Counted from the stretch's first letter, positions 18,201 to 30,700 are shown. The stretch: DNA of 36,387 nt from Longimicrobium sp. (GCF_036388275.1 NZ_DASVSF010000017.1:1-36387); one strand, 5' to 3'. The notes: generated by a model not told the origin, from the sequence alone. Translations and numbers: made by a program.

Positions 18201-18540
18201 CCTCCACGGGCAGAATGCGCTGCTCCGGCTCGCCGTCCACCAGCACGAACACCGTTCGCAGCGACTCGTGCCGCGCCACGATGCGCTCCAGGGCGCGCGC
18301 CAGCGCCGGGCGGTCCAGCGCCCCCCGCAGCCGCAGCTGCTCCGGGATGTGGTAGGTGCTCCCCAGTTCCCCCAGCTGCTCCAGGAACCAGAGCCGCTGC
18401 TGGGAAAAGGAGAGCGCCAGCCGCCCGCCGCGCTCCACCGGCACGATGGGAGAGCTCTTCGGCGCGGTGCGCTCCAGGCGGGCGGCGCGCGCCATCCTGA
18501 GGATTCGTTCGCGTTCGGCGGTCGACAGCGTCGGGTTCAT
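15211..18540 (-). CDS. NRPS gene C, single module C-A-T, predicted glutamine
   Basis: Complete one-module synthetase of 1109 aa, a normal length for C-A-T. It starts MNPTLSTAERERILRMARAA, a short charged leader helix. The condensation domain follows: SFSQQRLWFLEQL near residue 42, HHVVADGWS near 173, IGFFVNTLALRVD, and QNQDIPFEQVVE. The A domain has IYTSGSTGRPKG near 655, FDASVWELW, FCGGEPL, YGPTEATID, YRTGDLGRW and NGKVDRR. Its pocket code DAWQFGLIDK is one I recognise as a glutamine code. The carrier domain FFLLGGHSLLAVQM has its Ser near 1037, followed by a tail ending REPGVEAAPAMGEPG. The ATG at 18540 lies 46 bp after the gene B stop, and the TGA at 15213-15211 is 100 bp before gene D. 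The A domain is almost the same as that of module B3, which points to recent copying. It probably acts between genes B and D. Confidence 0.97.
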   Translation of the reverse strand: MNPTLSTAERERILRMARAARLERTAPKSSPIVPVERGGRLALSFSQQRLWFLEQLGELGSTYHIPEQLRLRGALDRPALARALERIVARHESLRTVFVLVDGEPEQRILPVEESGFALGEHDLRGEPHAEAQVERLVDREADAPFDLERGPLVRARLVRLADDDHLLLVTMHHVVADGWSMGVFNRELSTLYTAFSQGQPDPLAALPVQYADYAAWQRQWAEGEVLDAQAAYWTQALAGAPELLDLPTDHPRPARQDHAGAAVHVELDGELAAGLTALSHRHGTTLYMTLLAGWATVLARLSGQDEVVVGTPWANRTRPEVEELIGFFVNTLALRVDLAPRPTLAGLLAQVKARALEGQRNQDIPFEQVVERLRPARSLAYSPLFQVMFAWQGAAGGALALPGLTVAPAASAPRVSAKFDLLLTLGEDDGRIAGDLEYATSLFERATVERWVGYLRRVLEEMVADDTQPVDGVALLPAEERARVLEEWNHTEAEVPADRCIHELFEAQAERTPGAVAVVFEDEPLTYGELNARANRLAHHLRTLGVGPDVRVAICVERGPEMIAGLLAILKAGGAYVPLDPAYPAGRLRTMLEDCAPSVLVTQSPLTGTFAGVDVPVVELDAPAPAWAQGPETNPACAGLTPGHLAYIIYTSGSTGRPKGVMVEHRSLVNHTAWQAAAFGIGAGDTVLQRTSVSFDASVWELWTPLATGARMLLLSSAAAKDPEAIGRVMAEGGVTVAQFVPTLLQAVLGAGSALPCRVLFCGGEPLPAALVEEARAAGAGEVVNLYGPTEATIDSTSHVCGVDGRAPAIGRPIANARIYVLDARGEPAPVGVAGELYVGGAGVARGYLRRAGLTAERFVPDPFPVESGARMYRTGDLGRWRADGTLEFLGRTDFQVKIRGFRIEPGEIEARLAEHPSVREAVVLAREDASGDRRLVAYVVGEETAGAEALRAHVGQALPAYMVPSAFVRLDAFPLTPNGKVDRRALPAPEGDAYGAREYEAPVGKVEQSLAEIWAELLGAERVGRGDDFFLLGGHSLLAVQMISRVRQAMDVELALAAVFEAPVLSALADRILDLRLARFDPATLARLAQRFREPGVEAAPAMGEPG
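15820..16830. repeat. Gln A-domain repeat, copy in gene C
   Basis: Partner of 25490-26510. The pocket code is identical (DAWQFGLIDK), and so are most flanking residues from the A3 core to the YGPTEATIDST motif. Confidence 0.8.
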
Positions 18541-18586
18541 CGGCTCTGAGGGCAGTTCGTTGTGGTGATGCGAAACGGCTGGCCGG
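18541..18586 (-). other. 46-bp B/C spacer
   Basis: Short gap between the gene B stop and the gene C start. There is no clear Shine-Dalgarno sequence and no terminator. On the minus strand it shares CAGCCGTTTCG-like bases with the D/E spacer. It is consistent with a single transcript. Confidence 0.7.
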
Positions 18587-21500
18587 TCATCCCACGTCGG
18601 CGGCGCGGGCCAGCGCGAGCAGCTCTTCGATCTGGTCCGGATCGAACTGGGCCAGCTGTGCGTCGAGGAGCTGCTGGGCCAGCAGGGAAAGCGCGGGCGT
18701 TTCGAAGACGTCGCTCACCGGGAGCTCCACGTCCATCTCCCGCCGGATCCGGAGCACGAGCCGGGTGGCCAGCAGGGAGTTCCCGCCCAGCTGGAAGAAG
18801 TCGTCGTGGCGGCCCACCCGCTCCACGCCCAGCAGCTCCGCCCAGATCTCCGCCAGCGCCTCCTCCGTCTCGCCGGCGGGCGCCTCGTACCCGCGCGCGG
18901 CGAACGCGTCGCTCCCCGGCGCGGGGAGCGCCCCGCGGTCGGTCTTCCCGTTCGGCGTGAGCGGATACGCCTCCATCCACACGTACGCCGCCGGCACCAT
19001 GTGCTCAGGGAGGCGATTGGCGAGGTGCGCCTTCAGCGCCTCCACGGCGAGCGGCTCGTCCGCCAGGTAGTACGCCACCAGCCGCTTCTCGCCGGGCGCG
19101 TCCTCGCGCGCCAGGACCACCGGAGCGCGTACACCGGCGTGCTCCAGCAGCGCCGCCTCGATCTCGCCCGGCTCGATCCGGAAGCCGCGGATCTTCACCT
19201 GGAAGTCGGTGCGCCCCAGGAACTCCAGCGTCCCCGACTCGCTCCAGCGCACGCGGTCGCCGGTGCGGTAGAGTCGCGCACCGGGGAGATACGGGTCGGC
19301 CACGAACTTCTCCGCCGTCAGCTCCGGCCGGTTCAGGTAGCCCAGCGCCAGCCCCGCGCCGCCCGCGTACAGCTCGCCGGGCACCCCCGCGGGCGCCGGC
19401 CGCATCCCCGCGTCCAGCACGCGCACGTACGTGTTCGCGATCGGCCGGCCGACCGGGATGCCGGCGCCGTCCCGCGGCGCCCCGGCGATGCGGTGGCAGC
19501 AGGTGAAGGTGGTGTTTTCCGTGGGCCCGTAGCCGTTGATGAGCGCCGTCCCGGGGAGCTCCTCCAGCACGCGGCGCACGTGCGGGACGGAAAGCACGTC
19601 GCCGCCGGCGAGGAGCTGGCGCACGCCGCGCAGGATCTCGATGCCCTCCTCCACCACCAGGTGAAAGAGACCCGCCGTCAGCCAGAGGACGGTGACGCCG
19701 TGCTCCGCCAGCGCCCGCCCGATGCTTTCCACCGAGGGCTGCCCGGCGGGATGGATGGCCAGGCGGGCGCCGTTCAGCAGCGGCCCCCACAGCTCCAGCG
19801 TGGCCGCGTCGAACGAGGCGGGCGCCAGCTGCAGGAACACGTCGGAGGGGTCGATGGCAACGTAGTCCTGCCCGCGCACCAGGCGCACGATGGCCCGGTG
19901 CGGCACCTCCACGCCCTTGGGCCGGCCCGTGGAGCCGGAGGTGTACATCACGTACGCCGCCGCTTCCGGGTTCGTCCCCGCCGCCGGCGCGTCCGCCGGC
20001 TCCGCGGCGATCGCCCCCGCGTCCGCGTCTACCCGCACGATGCGCGCGGCGTGGGGCGGCAGGCGGTCCGCCAGCGACGACTCCGTCACCAGCACCGGCG
20101 CGGCGGTGTCGGCCAGCATGAAGGCCAGCCGCTCCGCCGGGTACGCCGGGTCCAGCGGCACGTACGCGCCACCCGCCTTCAGCGCGGCCAGCGTGGCGAC
20201 GACCATCTCCGGTCCGCGCTCCAGGAACACGCCCACGCGCGTCCCCGCGGCCACGCCCGCACGGCGCAGGTGGTGGGCAAGGCGGTTGGCGCGGCCGTCC
20301 AGCTCCGCGTACGTCATCCGCCCGCCGTCCCACGCCAGCGCCACGGCCCCGGGCGCGGCGGCGGCGGCCTGCGCGAAGAGCGCATCCACCGTGGCGCGGG
20401 GGAACTCGGGCGCGGCGCCTTCGCCCATCGCGAGCAGGCGGGCGCGCTCCGCCTCGCCGAGCAGCTCCAGCCGGCCCACCGGCTTCGCGTCGTCCTCGGC
20501 CATCTCTTCCAGCACGCGGCGCAGGTAGCCGGCGTACCGCTCCACCGTCGCCCGTTCGAAGATCGACGTGGCGTACTCCACGCCGCCCGCGATGCGGCCG
20601 CCCTCCTCCCACAGCGACAGCAGCAGGTCGAACTTGGCGGTTACGTGCGGCGCGGCATCCGCGGGGGCCAGGACGAGGCCCGGCAGCTCCAGGCCGTCCC
20701 CCGGCGCGTTCTGCCAGGCAAACATCACCTGGAACAGCGGGGTGTGCGCCAGGCTGCGCGTGGGGCGAACGCGCTCCACCACCTGCTCGAAGGGGATGTC
20801 CTGGTTCCGCTGCCCCTCCAGCGCGCGCGTCTTCACCCGCTGGAGCAGTTCCCCCACCGTCGGCCCGTCCGAAAGGTCCACGCGAAGGGGGAGCGTGTTC
20901 ACGAAGAAGCCGATCAGCTCCTCGACCTCTCGCCGCCCCCGGTTCGCCGACGGGGTGCCGATCACCACGTCGTCCTGGCCCGAGAGCCGGGCGAGCACCG
21001 CGGCCCAGCCGGCGAGCAGCGTCATGAACAGCGTCGCGCCGTGCCGCCGCGAGAGCGCCTTCAGCGCCGCGGCAAGCTCCTCGTGCAGCTCCACGTTCAC
21101 CCAGCCGCCGGCGAAGTCCTGCTTCCGCGGCCGCGCGCGGTCGGTGGGCAGCTCCAGCAGCTCGGGGGCACCCGCCAGCGTGCGCTCCCAGTAGCTCGCC
21201 TGCCGCTCCAGCAGCTCGCCCCCGATCCACTCCCGCTCCCAGGCCGCGTAGTCCGCGTACTGCACCGGCAGCGCGGGAAGGTTCGCCTCCCTGCCCTGTA
21301 CGTGGGCGGCGTAGAGCGCGCCGAGCTCGGCGAAGAGCACCCCCATCGACCAGCCGTCGCTGACGATGTGGTGCATCGTGACGAGCAGCAGGTGATCGTC
21401 GGCGGCCAGCCGGATGAGGCACCCGCGGATGAGCGGCCCGCGCTCGAGGTCGAAGGGCGCACGCGCCTCCTCGGACAGCACCCGTTGAAGCTCCGCCTCC

Positions 21501-21790
21501 GCGCCGGCCGCCCCGCCCAGGTCGTGTTCGGCCAGGGTGAACCCGTTCGCCTCCGCCGGCGCGATCCGCTGCTCGGGGACGCCGTCCACCTCCGCGAACG
21601 TGGTACGCAGCACCTCGTGGCGCGCGACGATCCCGTCCAGCGCGCGCGCGAGCGCGCCCCGGTCCAGCTCGCCCTTCAACCGCAGGCGAGAGGCGATGTG
21701 GTAGGTGCTGCCCAGCTCCCCCAGCTGCTCCATGACCCACAGCCGCTGCTGGGAGAACGAGAGGGGGATCGGCCCGGTCCGGTCCACGGG
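18587..21790 (-). other. Module B5: C-A-T, predicted valine
   Basis: C domain with SFSQQRLWVMEQL and HHIVSDGWS. The A domain (A3 YTSGSTGRPKG, SFDAATLELWGP, VLWLTAGLF, LAGGDVL, NGYGPTENTTF) gives DALWLGGTFK, a close relative of the valine code DAFWIGGTFK. This A domain is clearly of another lineage than its neighbours. The carrier motif is FFQLGGNSLLATRLV, with Asn before Ser. The C-terminal tail (AQFDPDQIEELLALARAADVG region) differs from the tails of genes A, C and D. Confidence 0.83.
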
Positions 21791-24700
21791 CGTGATCGCC
21801 GGCGCCTCTGCCCGCGCGGCCGCCGTCAGCCCGCGGGCGAAGTCCGCCAGCACCGGCCGGACGAAGAGGTCGCCGATCTCCGCCTGCACCCCCAGCACCT
21901 GCCGCACGCGGGAAACGACCCGCACCGCCAGCAGCGAGTGCCCGCCCAGCGCGAAGAAGTGGTCGCCGCGACCCACCCGCTCCACCCCCAGCAGCTCCGA
22001 CCAGGTCGCGGCCAGCACGATTTCCGCCTCGCCCACGGGCTCCTCGTACGCACGCGCGGCGAACGCGTCCGCATCGGGAGCGGGGAGCGCGCGGCGGTCC
22101 AGCTTGCCGTTGGGGGTAACCGGAAACGCGTCCAGCCGCACGAACGCCGCGGGAACCATGTACTCCGGCAGCTGCGCGGACAGGTGCGCACGGAGGGCCT
22201 CGCTCTCCAGCGCCTCGCCCACCAGGTACCCCACCAGCCGCTTCCCGCCGGAGCCGTCGTCCAGCGCGAGCACCACCGCCTCGCGCACACCGGGGTGCGC
22301 GGCGAGCCGCGCCTCGATCTCGCCCAGCTCCACCCGAAAGCCCCGCACCTTCACCTGGAAGTCGGTGCGCCCCAGGTACTCCAGCGTTCCATCGGGGAGC
22401 CACCGGCACAGGTCGCCGCTGCGGTACATCCGCGCGCCCGGCTCGCCGAACGGGTCGGGTACGAACCGCTCCGCCGTCAGCCGCGGCCGGCCCAGGTACC
22501 CGCGCGCCACCGCCACGCCGCCGATGAACAGCTCGCCGGCCACCCCCACGGGCACCGGCTCGCCCGTGCGGTCCAGGACGTAGACCGTGGAATTGTGGAT
22601 CGCCCGGCCGATGGAAACGCGCTCCGCGCCGGGGACGCACGCCCACTCGGTCACTTCGCCGGATTCCGTCGGCCCGTACTGGTTGGTGAGCTCCACGCCC
22701 GGGAGCCGCTCGTGGAAGTGGCGGACGAGCGCGGCCGAGACCGCTTCGCCGCTCACGGGGACGCGCAGCAGCCCCGTGCACTTCGCCGCGTCCGGGTGCT
22801 CCAGGAAGAGCTGGAGCATCGAGGGGACGAAGTGCGCGTGGGTGATCCCCTCACGGCGGATCGTCTCGATCAGGTAGGCGGGGTCGCGGTGGCCGTCCGG
22901 GCGCGCCATCACCAGCCGGGCGCCCACCATCAGCGGCCAGAAGAACTCACAGAACGAGACGTCGAAGGAGAACGGCGTCTTCTGCAGCAGCACCTCGTCC
23001 GGCGTCATCGCGTAGCGATCCTGCATCCACGCCAGCCGGTTGACCAGGCTACCGTGCTCCAGCATCACCCCCTTGGGGCGCCCGGTGGAGCCCGAGGTGA
23101 ACAGCACGTGCGCCAGGCTGCCCGGCCCCACGCCCTCGCGCTCCGGATTCGTTTCCGGGTACGCCGCCCATGCCGCGTCGGTAAGATCGAGCACCGGGAT
23201 GGCGAACCCCGCCGACAGCGCGGCGGCGGTGCCGGCCAGCGGTGGGTGCGTCAGGAGGACGGCCGGGGCGCTGTCCTCGAGCATGTAGCGCAGCCGGTCC
23301 ACGGGATAGCTGGAATCCAGCGGCACGTAGGCGCCGCCGGCCTTGAGGATGGCCAGCAGCCCCACCACCATCTCCACGCTGCGCTCCACGCAGATCCCCA
23401 CCCGCGCGCCGGAGCCCACGCCGACCGCGCGGAGGTGGTGGGCCAGCCGGTTGGCCCGCGCGTTCAGCTCGGCGTACGTCACGTGCTGGTCCTCGAACAC
23501 CACCGCCACCGCGCCCGGCGTGCGCTTCACCTGGGCTTCGACGAGCTCGTGGACGCAGGTTTCGCGCGGGTACTCCCGCCGCGTGTCGTTGAACTCCCGC
23601 AGCACCAGGTCACGCTCGGCTTCGGCGAGCATCGGCAGACGGTCGACGCCCAGGCCGTCGTCCGCGGCCATCGCCTCCAGCATCCGGCGCAGGTAGCCCA
23701 GCCAGCGCTCCACCGCTTCCCGCTCGAACAGGGCAGTGGCGTACTCCACCTCTCCGGTGATCCGGCCGTCGTCCTCCGACAGCGACAGCAGCAGGTCGAA
23801 CATGGCGGTTACGCGCGGCGCGGCGTCCGCGGGGGCCAAGCTCAGTCCCGGCAGCTCCGGGGGGCTCGCGGGTGCGTTCTGCCAGGCGAACATCACCTGG
23901 AAGACCGGGCTGTGCGCCAGGCTCCGCGCCGGCTGCACCAGCTCCACCACCTGCTCGAAGGGGATGTCCTGGTTCTGCTGCGCTTCCAGCGCGCGCGCCT
24001 TCACGCGCCCCAGCGCCTCCGACACCGTCGGCGCGCCGGAAAGGTCCACCCGCACCGGCAAGGTGTTCACGAAGAAGCCGATCAGCCCCTCGATCTCGCT
24101 GCGTCCGCGGTTGGCGCTGGGTGTGCCGACGACGACCTCGTCCTGTCCCGAGAGGCGGGCGAGCACGGCCGCCCATCCGGCGAGCAGCGTCATGTACAGG
24201 GTGGTGCCGTGCCGCTGCCCCAGCGCCTTGAGCGCCCCGGTGAGCGCCTCGTCCAGCTCCACGTTCAGCGTCGCGCCCGCGAAATCCTGCCGCGCCGGGC
24301 GTGGATGGTCGGCCGGAAGCTCCAGCAGGTCGGGGGCACCCGCGAGCGTCTCGCGCCAGTAGTCCGCCTGCCGCCGCAGGACCTCGCCCTCTACCCAGCG
24401 GCGGTGCCACGCCACGTAGTCGGCGTACTGCACCGGCAGCGGCGGGAGCGGATCGGGCTCGCCGCACGCGAAGGCGGCGTACAGCGCGCCCAGCTCGCGG
24501 TGCAGCACGCCCATCGACCAGCCGTCGGAGACGATGTGGTGCATCGTCAGCAGCAGCACGTGGTCGTCCGACGCCATGCGCACCAGCCGCCCGCGGACCA
24601 GCGGCCCGCGCGCCAGGTCGAAGGGCGCGCCCGCCTCGTCCGATACCAGGCGGCGAAGCTCGTCCTCCGCGTCCGCCAGGGCATGGAGATCGTGCTCCAC

Positions 24701-27700
24701 CAGCCCGAACGCGCTCTCCTCGACCGGGGCGATGCGCTGGACCGGCTCGCCGTCCACCGCCGCGAAGGTGGTGCGCAGCGCCTCGTGCCGCGCGACGATG
24801 CGATCCAGCGCCCGCACCAGCGCGCCGCGGTCCAGCTCGCCCCGCAGCCGCAGCCCCGTGGGAATGTGATAGGTGCTGCCCAGGTTCCCCAGCTGCTCCA
24901 GGAACCACAGCCCCCGCTGCGCGAACGAGAGCGGGAGCGGGCCGGAGCGCTCCACCGGCGCGATCGGCGCCGCATCGGCACGCGCGGCGGCTTCGAGCCC
25001 GCGTGCAAACTCCGCCAGTACGGGCCGCTCGAACAGGTCGCGCGGCACGGCCTCCACCCCCAGCGCCTGCCGGACGCGCGAGACGACGCGCGCCGCGAGC
25101 AGCGAGTGCCCGCCCCGCTCGAAGAAGTGGTCGCGCCGGCCCACGCGCTCCGCGCCCAGCAGCTCCGCCCAGATCGCCGCGACCGCCTCCTCCGCCTCGC
25201 CCACCGGCGCCTCGTACCCACGCGCGGAGAACGCATCGCCCTCCGGCGCGGGGAGCGCCTTGCGGTCTACCTTGCCATTCGGCGTGAGCGGATACGCCTC
25301 CATCCACACGTACGCCGCCGGCACCATGTACGCCGGCAGCCGGTTCGCGAGATACGACTTCAGCGCGTCCACGGCGACCGGCTCGTCCGCCAGGTAGTAC
25401 GCGGCCAGCCGCCGGTCGCCCGGCGCGTCCTCGCGCGCCAGGACGAGCGCGTCGCGCACCGCATCGTGGCCCTGGAGCGCCGCCTCGATCTCGCCCGGCT
25501 CGATGCGGAAGCCGCGGACCTTCACCTGGAAGTCGGTGCGCCCCAGGAACTCCAGCGTACCGTCCACCCGCCAGCGGCCCAGGTCGCCGGTGCGGTACAT
25601 CCGCGCGCCGCCGTCCACGGAGAACGGATCCGGGACGAACTTCTCGGCCGTCAGCCCCGGCCGCCCCAGGTAGCCGCGCGATACGCCAGCCCCGCCCACG
25701 TACAGCTCGCCCGCCACCCCCGCGGGCGCCGGCTCTCCGCGCGCGTCCAGGACGTACGTCCGCGCGTTGGCGATGGGCCGGCCGATGGCGGGTGCACGGC
25801 CGTCCACGCCGCACACGTGCGAGGTCGAATCGATGGTCGCCTCGGTGGGCCCGTACAGGTTCACCACCTCGCCCGCGCCCGCCGCGCGCGCCTCCGCCAC
25901 CAGCGCGGCCGAAAGCGGCTCGCCTCCGCAGAAGAGGACCCGGCAGGGGAGCGAGCCGCCTGCCGGAAGGGCGCCGAGGACCGCCTGGAGAAGGGTCGGG
26001 ACGAACTGCGCGACGGTCGCCCCGCCCTCTTCGACGGCACGCCCGATGGCGCCCGGGTCCTTCGCCGCGGCGGAGGAAAGGAGCAGCATCCGCGCGCCGG
26101 TGGCCAGCGGCGTCCACAGCTCCCACACCGACGCATCGAACGAGACGGACGTGCGCTGCAGCACCGTGTCGCCCGCGCCGATGCCGAACGCCGCGGCCTG
26201 CCACGCGGTGTGGTTGACCAGGCTGCGGTGCTCCACCATCACCCCCTTGGGGCGTCCCGTGGAACCGGATGTGTAGATGACGTACGCCAGGTGGCCGGGC
26301 GTGAGCCCCGCACACGCGGGGTTCGTCTCCGACCCCCGCGCCCACGCCGGGGAGGGGGCGTCGAGCTCCACCACCGGCACGTCCACCCCCGCGAACGTGC
26401 CGGCCAGCGCCGACTGCGTGACGAGCGCCGCCGGCGCGCTGTCCTCCAGCATGGTGCGCAGCCGGCCGGCGGGGTACGCCGGGTCCAGCGGCACGTAGGC
26501 GCCGCCCGCCTTGAGAATGGCCAGCAGGCCGGCGACCATCTCCGGGCCGCGCTCCACGCAGATCGCCACGCGCGCGTCCGGCCCCACGCCGAGCGCGCGG
26601 AGGTGGTGCGCCAGCCGGTTGGCCCGCGCGTTCAGCTCGGCGTACGTCACGTGCTGGTCCTCGAACACCACCGCCACCGCGCCCGGGGTGCGCGCCACCT
26701 GGGCTTCGACGAGCTCGTGGACGCAAGCCTCGCGCGGGTACGCGGCTTCCGTCGCGTTCCACTCCCGCAGCACCAGGGCGCGCTCGGCTTCGGCGAGCAT
26801 CGGAAGCCGGTCGATGTCCCGGCCGTCGTCCGCGGCCATCGCCTCCAGCACGCGGCGCAGGTAGCCCAGCCAGCGCTCCACCGTCGCCTGTTCGAACAGC
26901 GCGGTGGCGTACTCCACCTCACCGGTGATCCGGCCGTCCTCCTCCGACAGCGACAGCAGCAGGTCGAACTTGGCGGTTACGCGCGGCGCGGCGTCCGCGG
27001 GAGCAAGGCTCAGCCGCGGCAGCTCAAGGGGGCTCGCGGGTGCGTTCTGCCACGCGAGCATCACCTGGAAGAGCGGGCTGTGCGCAAGGCTCCGCGCCGG
27101 CCGCACCCGCTCCACCACCTTCTCGAACGGGATGTCCTGGTTCTGCTGCGCTTCCAGCGCGCGCGCCTTCACGCGCCCCAGCGCCTCCGCCACGGTCGGC
27201 GCGCCGGAAAGGTCCACCCGCACCGGCAGGGTGTTGATGAAGAAGCCGATCAGCCCCTCGATCTCGCTCCGCAGGCGGTTGGCGGTCGGTGTGCCGACGA
27301 CGACCTCGTCCTGCCCCGAGAGCCGCGCGAGCACGGCCGCCCACCCGGCCAGCAGCGTCATGTACAGGGTGGCGCCGTGCCGCTGCCCCAGCGCCTTGAG
27401 CGCCGCGGTCAGCGCCTCGTCCAGCTCCACGTTCAGTGTCGCGCCGGCGAAGTTCTGCTTTGCCGGGCGCGGGTGGTCCGTAGGCAGCTCCAGCAGCTCC
27501 GGCGCACCGGCCAGCGTCTGCGTCCAGTACTCCGCCTGCGCCTCCACGGCGGGCCCTTCCACCCAGCGGCGGTGCCACGCGGCGTAGTCGGCGTACTGCA
27601 CCCGCAGCGGCGGGAGCGGATCGGGCTCGCCGCACGCGAAGGCGGCGTACAGCGCGCCCAGCTCGCGGTGCAGCACGCCCATCGACCAGCCGTCGGAGAC

Positions 27701-30700
27701 GATGTGGTGCATCGTCAGCAGCAGCACGTGGTCGTCCGCCGCCATGCGCACCAGCCGCCCGCGGACCAGCGGCCCGCGCGCAAGGTCGAAGGGCGCACCC
27801 GCCTCGTCCGATACCAGCCGGCGAAGCTCGTCCTCCGCCTCCGCCAAGGCATGGAGGTCGTGCTCCACCAGCGGGAACGCGCTCTCCCCGGCCGGGGCGA
27901 TGTGCTGGACCGGCTCGCCATCCACCGCCGGGAAGGTGGTGCGCAGCGCCTCGTGCCGCGCGACGATGCGGCCCAGCGACCGCACCAGCGCACCGCGGTC
28001 CAGCTCGCCCCGCAGCCGCAGGTGCATGGGGATGTGGTACGTGCTGCCCAGGTCCCCCAGCTGCTCCATGACCCACAGCCGCTGCTGGGCGAACGAGAGG
28101 GGGATCGGTGCGGTCCGGTCCATGGGCGTGATCGCCGGGGCTTCGGCCCGCGCGGCCGCCGCCAGCCCGCGCGCGAAGTCCGCCAGCACCGGCCGGACGA
28201 AGAGGTCGCCGATCTCCGCCTGCACCCCCAGCGCCTGCCGCACGCGGGAAACGACCCGCACCGCCAGCAGCGAGTGCCCGCCCAGCGCGAAGAAGTCGTC
28301 GCCGCGCCCCACCCGCTCCACCCCCAGCAGCTCCGACCAGGTCGCGGCCAGCACGATTTCCGCCTCGCCCACGGGCTCCTCGTACGCACGCGCGGCGAAC
28401 GCGTCCGCATCGGGAGCGGGAAGCGCGCGGCGGTCCAGCTTGCCGTTGGGGGTAACCGGAAACGCGTCCAGCCGCACGAACGCCGCGGGAACCATGTACT
28501 CCGGCAGCTGCGCGGACAGGTGCGCACGGAGCGCCTCGCTCTCCAGCGCCTCGCCCACGAGGTACCCCACCAGCCGCTTCCCGCCGGAGCCGTCGTCCAG
28601 CGCGAGCACCACCGCCTCGCGCACGCCGGCGTGCTCAGCGAGCCGCGCCTCGATCTCGCCCAGCTCCACCCGGAAGCCCCGCACCTTCACCTGGAAGTCG
28701 GTCCGCCCCAGGTACTCCAGCGTTCCATCGGGGAGCCACCGGCACAGGTCGCCGCTGCGGTACATCCGCGCGCCCGGCTCGCCGAAGGGGTCGGGTACGA
28801 ACCGCTCCGCCGTCAGCCGCGGCCGGCCCAGGTACCCGCGCGCCACCGCCACGCCGCCGATGAACAGCTCGCCGGCCACCCCCACGGGCACCGGCTCGCC
28901 CGTGCGGTCCAGCACGTAGACCGTGGAATTGTGGATCGCCCGGCCGATGGAAACGCGCTCCGCGCCGGGGGCGCACTCCCACTCGGTTACCTCGCCGGAT
29001 TCCGTCGGCCCGTACTGGTTGTACAGCCCCACGCCGGGAAGCCGCTCGTGGAACTGCCGCACCAGCGCCGCGCTGACGGCCTCGCCGCTCACAGGCACGC
29101 GCAGCAGCCCCGTGCAGCGCCCGGCGTCCGGGTGCTCCAGGAAGAGCTGCAGCATGGAGGGGACGAAGTGCGCCACGGTGATCCCCTCGCGGCGGATGAC
29201 CTCCGCCAGGTACGCCGGGTCGCGGTGGCCGCCTGGGCGCGCCATCACCAGCCGGGCACCCACCATCAGCGGCCAGAAGAACTCCCAGAACGAGACGTCG
29301 AACGAGAACGGCGTCTTCTGCAGCAGCGCCTCGTGCGCCTCCATCCCGTAGCGGTCCTGCATCCACGCCAGCCGGTTGACGAGGCTGCCGTGCTCCAGCA
29401 TCACCCCCTTGGGGCGCCCGGTGGAGCCCGAGGTGAACAGCACGTGCGCCAGGTTGCCCGGCCCCACGCCCTCGCGCTCCGGATTCGTTTCCGGGTACGC
29501 CGCCCACGCGGCGTCGGTAAGATCGAGCACCGGGATGGCGAACCCTGCCGACAGCGCGGCGGCGGTGGCAGCCAGCGGCGGGTGCGTCAGGAGGACGGCC
29601 GGGGCGCTGTCCTCGAGCATGTAGCGCAGCCGGTCCACGGGATAGCTGGAATCCAGCGGCACGTAGGCGCCGCCGGCCTTGAGGATGCCCAGCAGCCCCA
29701 CAACCATCTCCACGCTGCGCTCCACGCAGATCCCCACCCGCGCGTCGGGGCCCACGCCGAGCCCGCGGAGGTGGTGGGCCAGCCGGTTGGCCCGCGCATT
29801 CAGCTCGGCGTACGTCACCCGCTCGCCTTCGAACATCACCGCCACCGCGCCCGGGGTGCGCTTCACCTGGGGTTCGACGAGCTCGTGGACGCACGCCTCG
29901 CGCGGGTACTCCCGCCGCGTGTCGTTGAACTCCCGCAGTACCAGGGCGCGCTCGGCTTCGGCGAGCATCGGCAGACGGTCGATGCCCAGGCCGTCATCCG
30001 CGGCCATCGCCTCCAGCACGCGGCGCAGGTAGCCCAGCCAGCGCTCCACCGTTTCCCGCTCGAACAGGGCAGTGGCGTACTCCACCTCACCGGTGATCCG
30101 GCCGTCGTCCTCCGACAGCGACAGCAGCAGGTCGAACATGGCGGTGACGCGCGGCGCGGCGTCCGCGGGGGCCAGGCTCAATCCCGGCAGCTCCGGGGGG
30201 CTCGCGGGTGCGTTCTGCCAAGCGAACATCACCTGAAAGAGCGGGCTGTGCGCCAGACTGCGCGCCGGCTGCACCAGTTCCACCACCTGCTCGAAGGGGA
30301 TGTCCTGGTTCTGCTGCGCCTCCAGCGCGCGCGCCTTTACGCGATCGAGCAGCTCCCCCACGCGCGGTCCATCCGACAGGTCGATCCGGACGGGCAGCGT
30401 GTTGACGAAGAAGCCGATCAGCTCCTCCACCTCGGCCCGGCCACGATTCGCGGATGGTGTGCCGATCACCACCTCGTCCTGCCCCGAGAGCCGGGCGAGC
30501 ACGGCGGCCCATCCGGCCAGCAGCGTCATGTACAGGGTGGTGCCGTGCCGCTGCCCCTGCGCCTTGAGCGCCGCGGTCAGCGCTTCGTCCAGCTCCACGT
30601 TCAGCGTCGCGCCGGCGAAATCCTGCCGCGCCGGGCGGGGATGGTCGGCCGGAAGCTCCAGCAGGTCGGGGGCACCCGCGAGCGTCCCGCGCCAGTAGTC

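Noticed and set aside
18587..18800. Thioesterase or epimerase domain at the end of gene B, suggested by the atypical LGGNS carrier motif
   Set aside because: The protein ends about 65 residues after the carrier serine; no room or motif (GxSxG, EGHGRE-type) for either domain.
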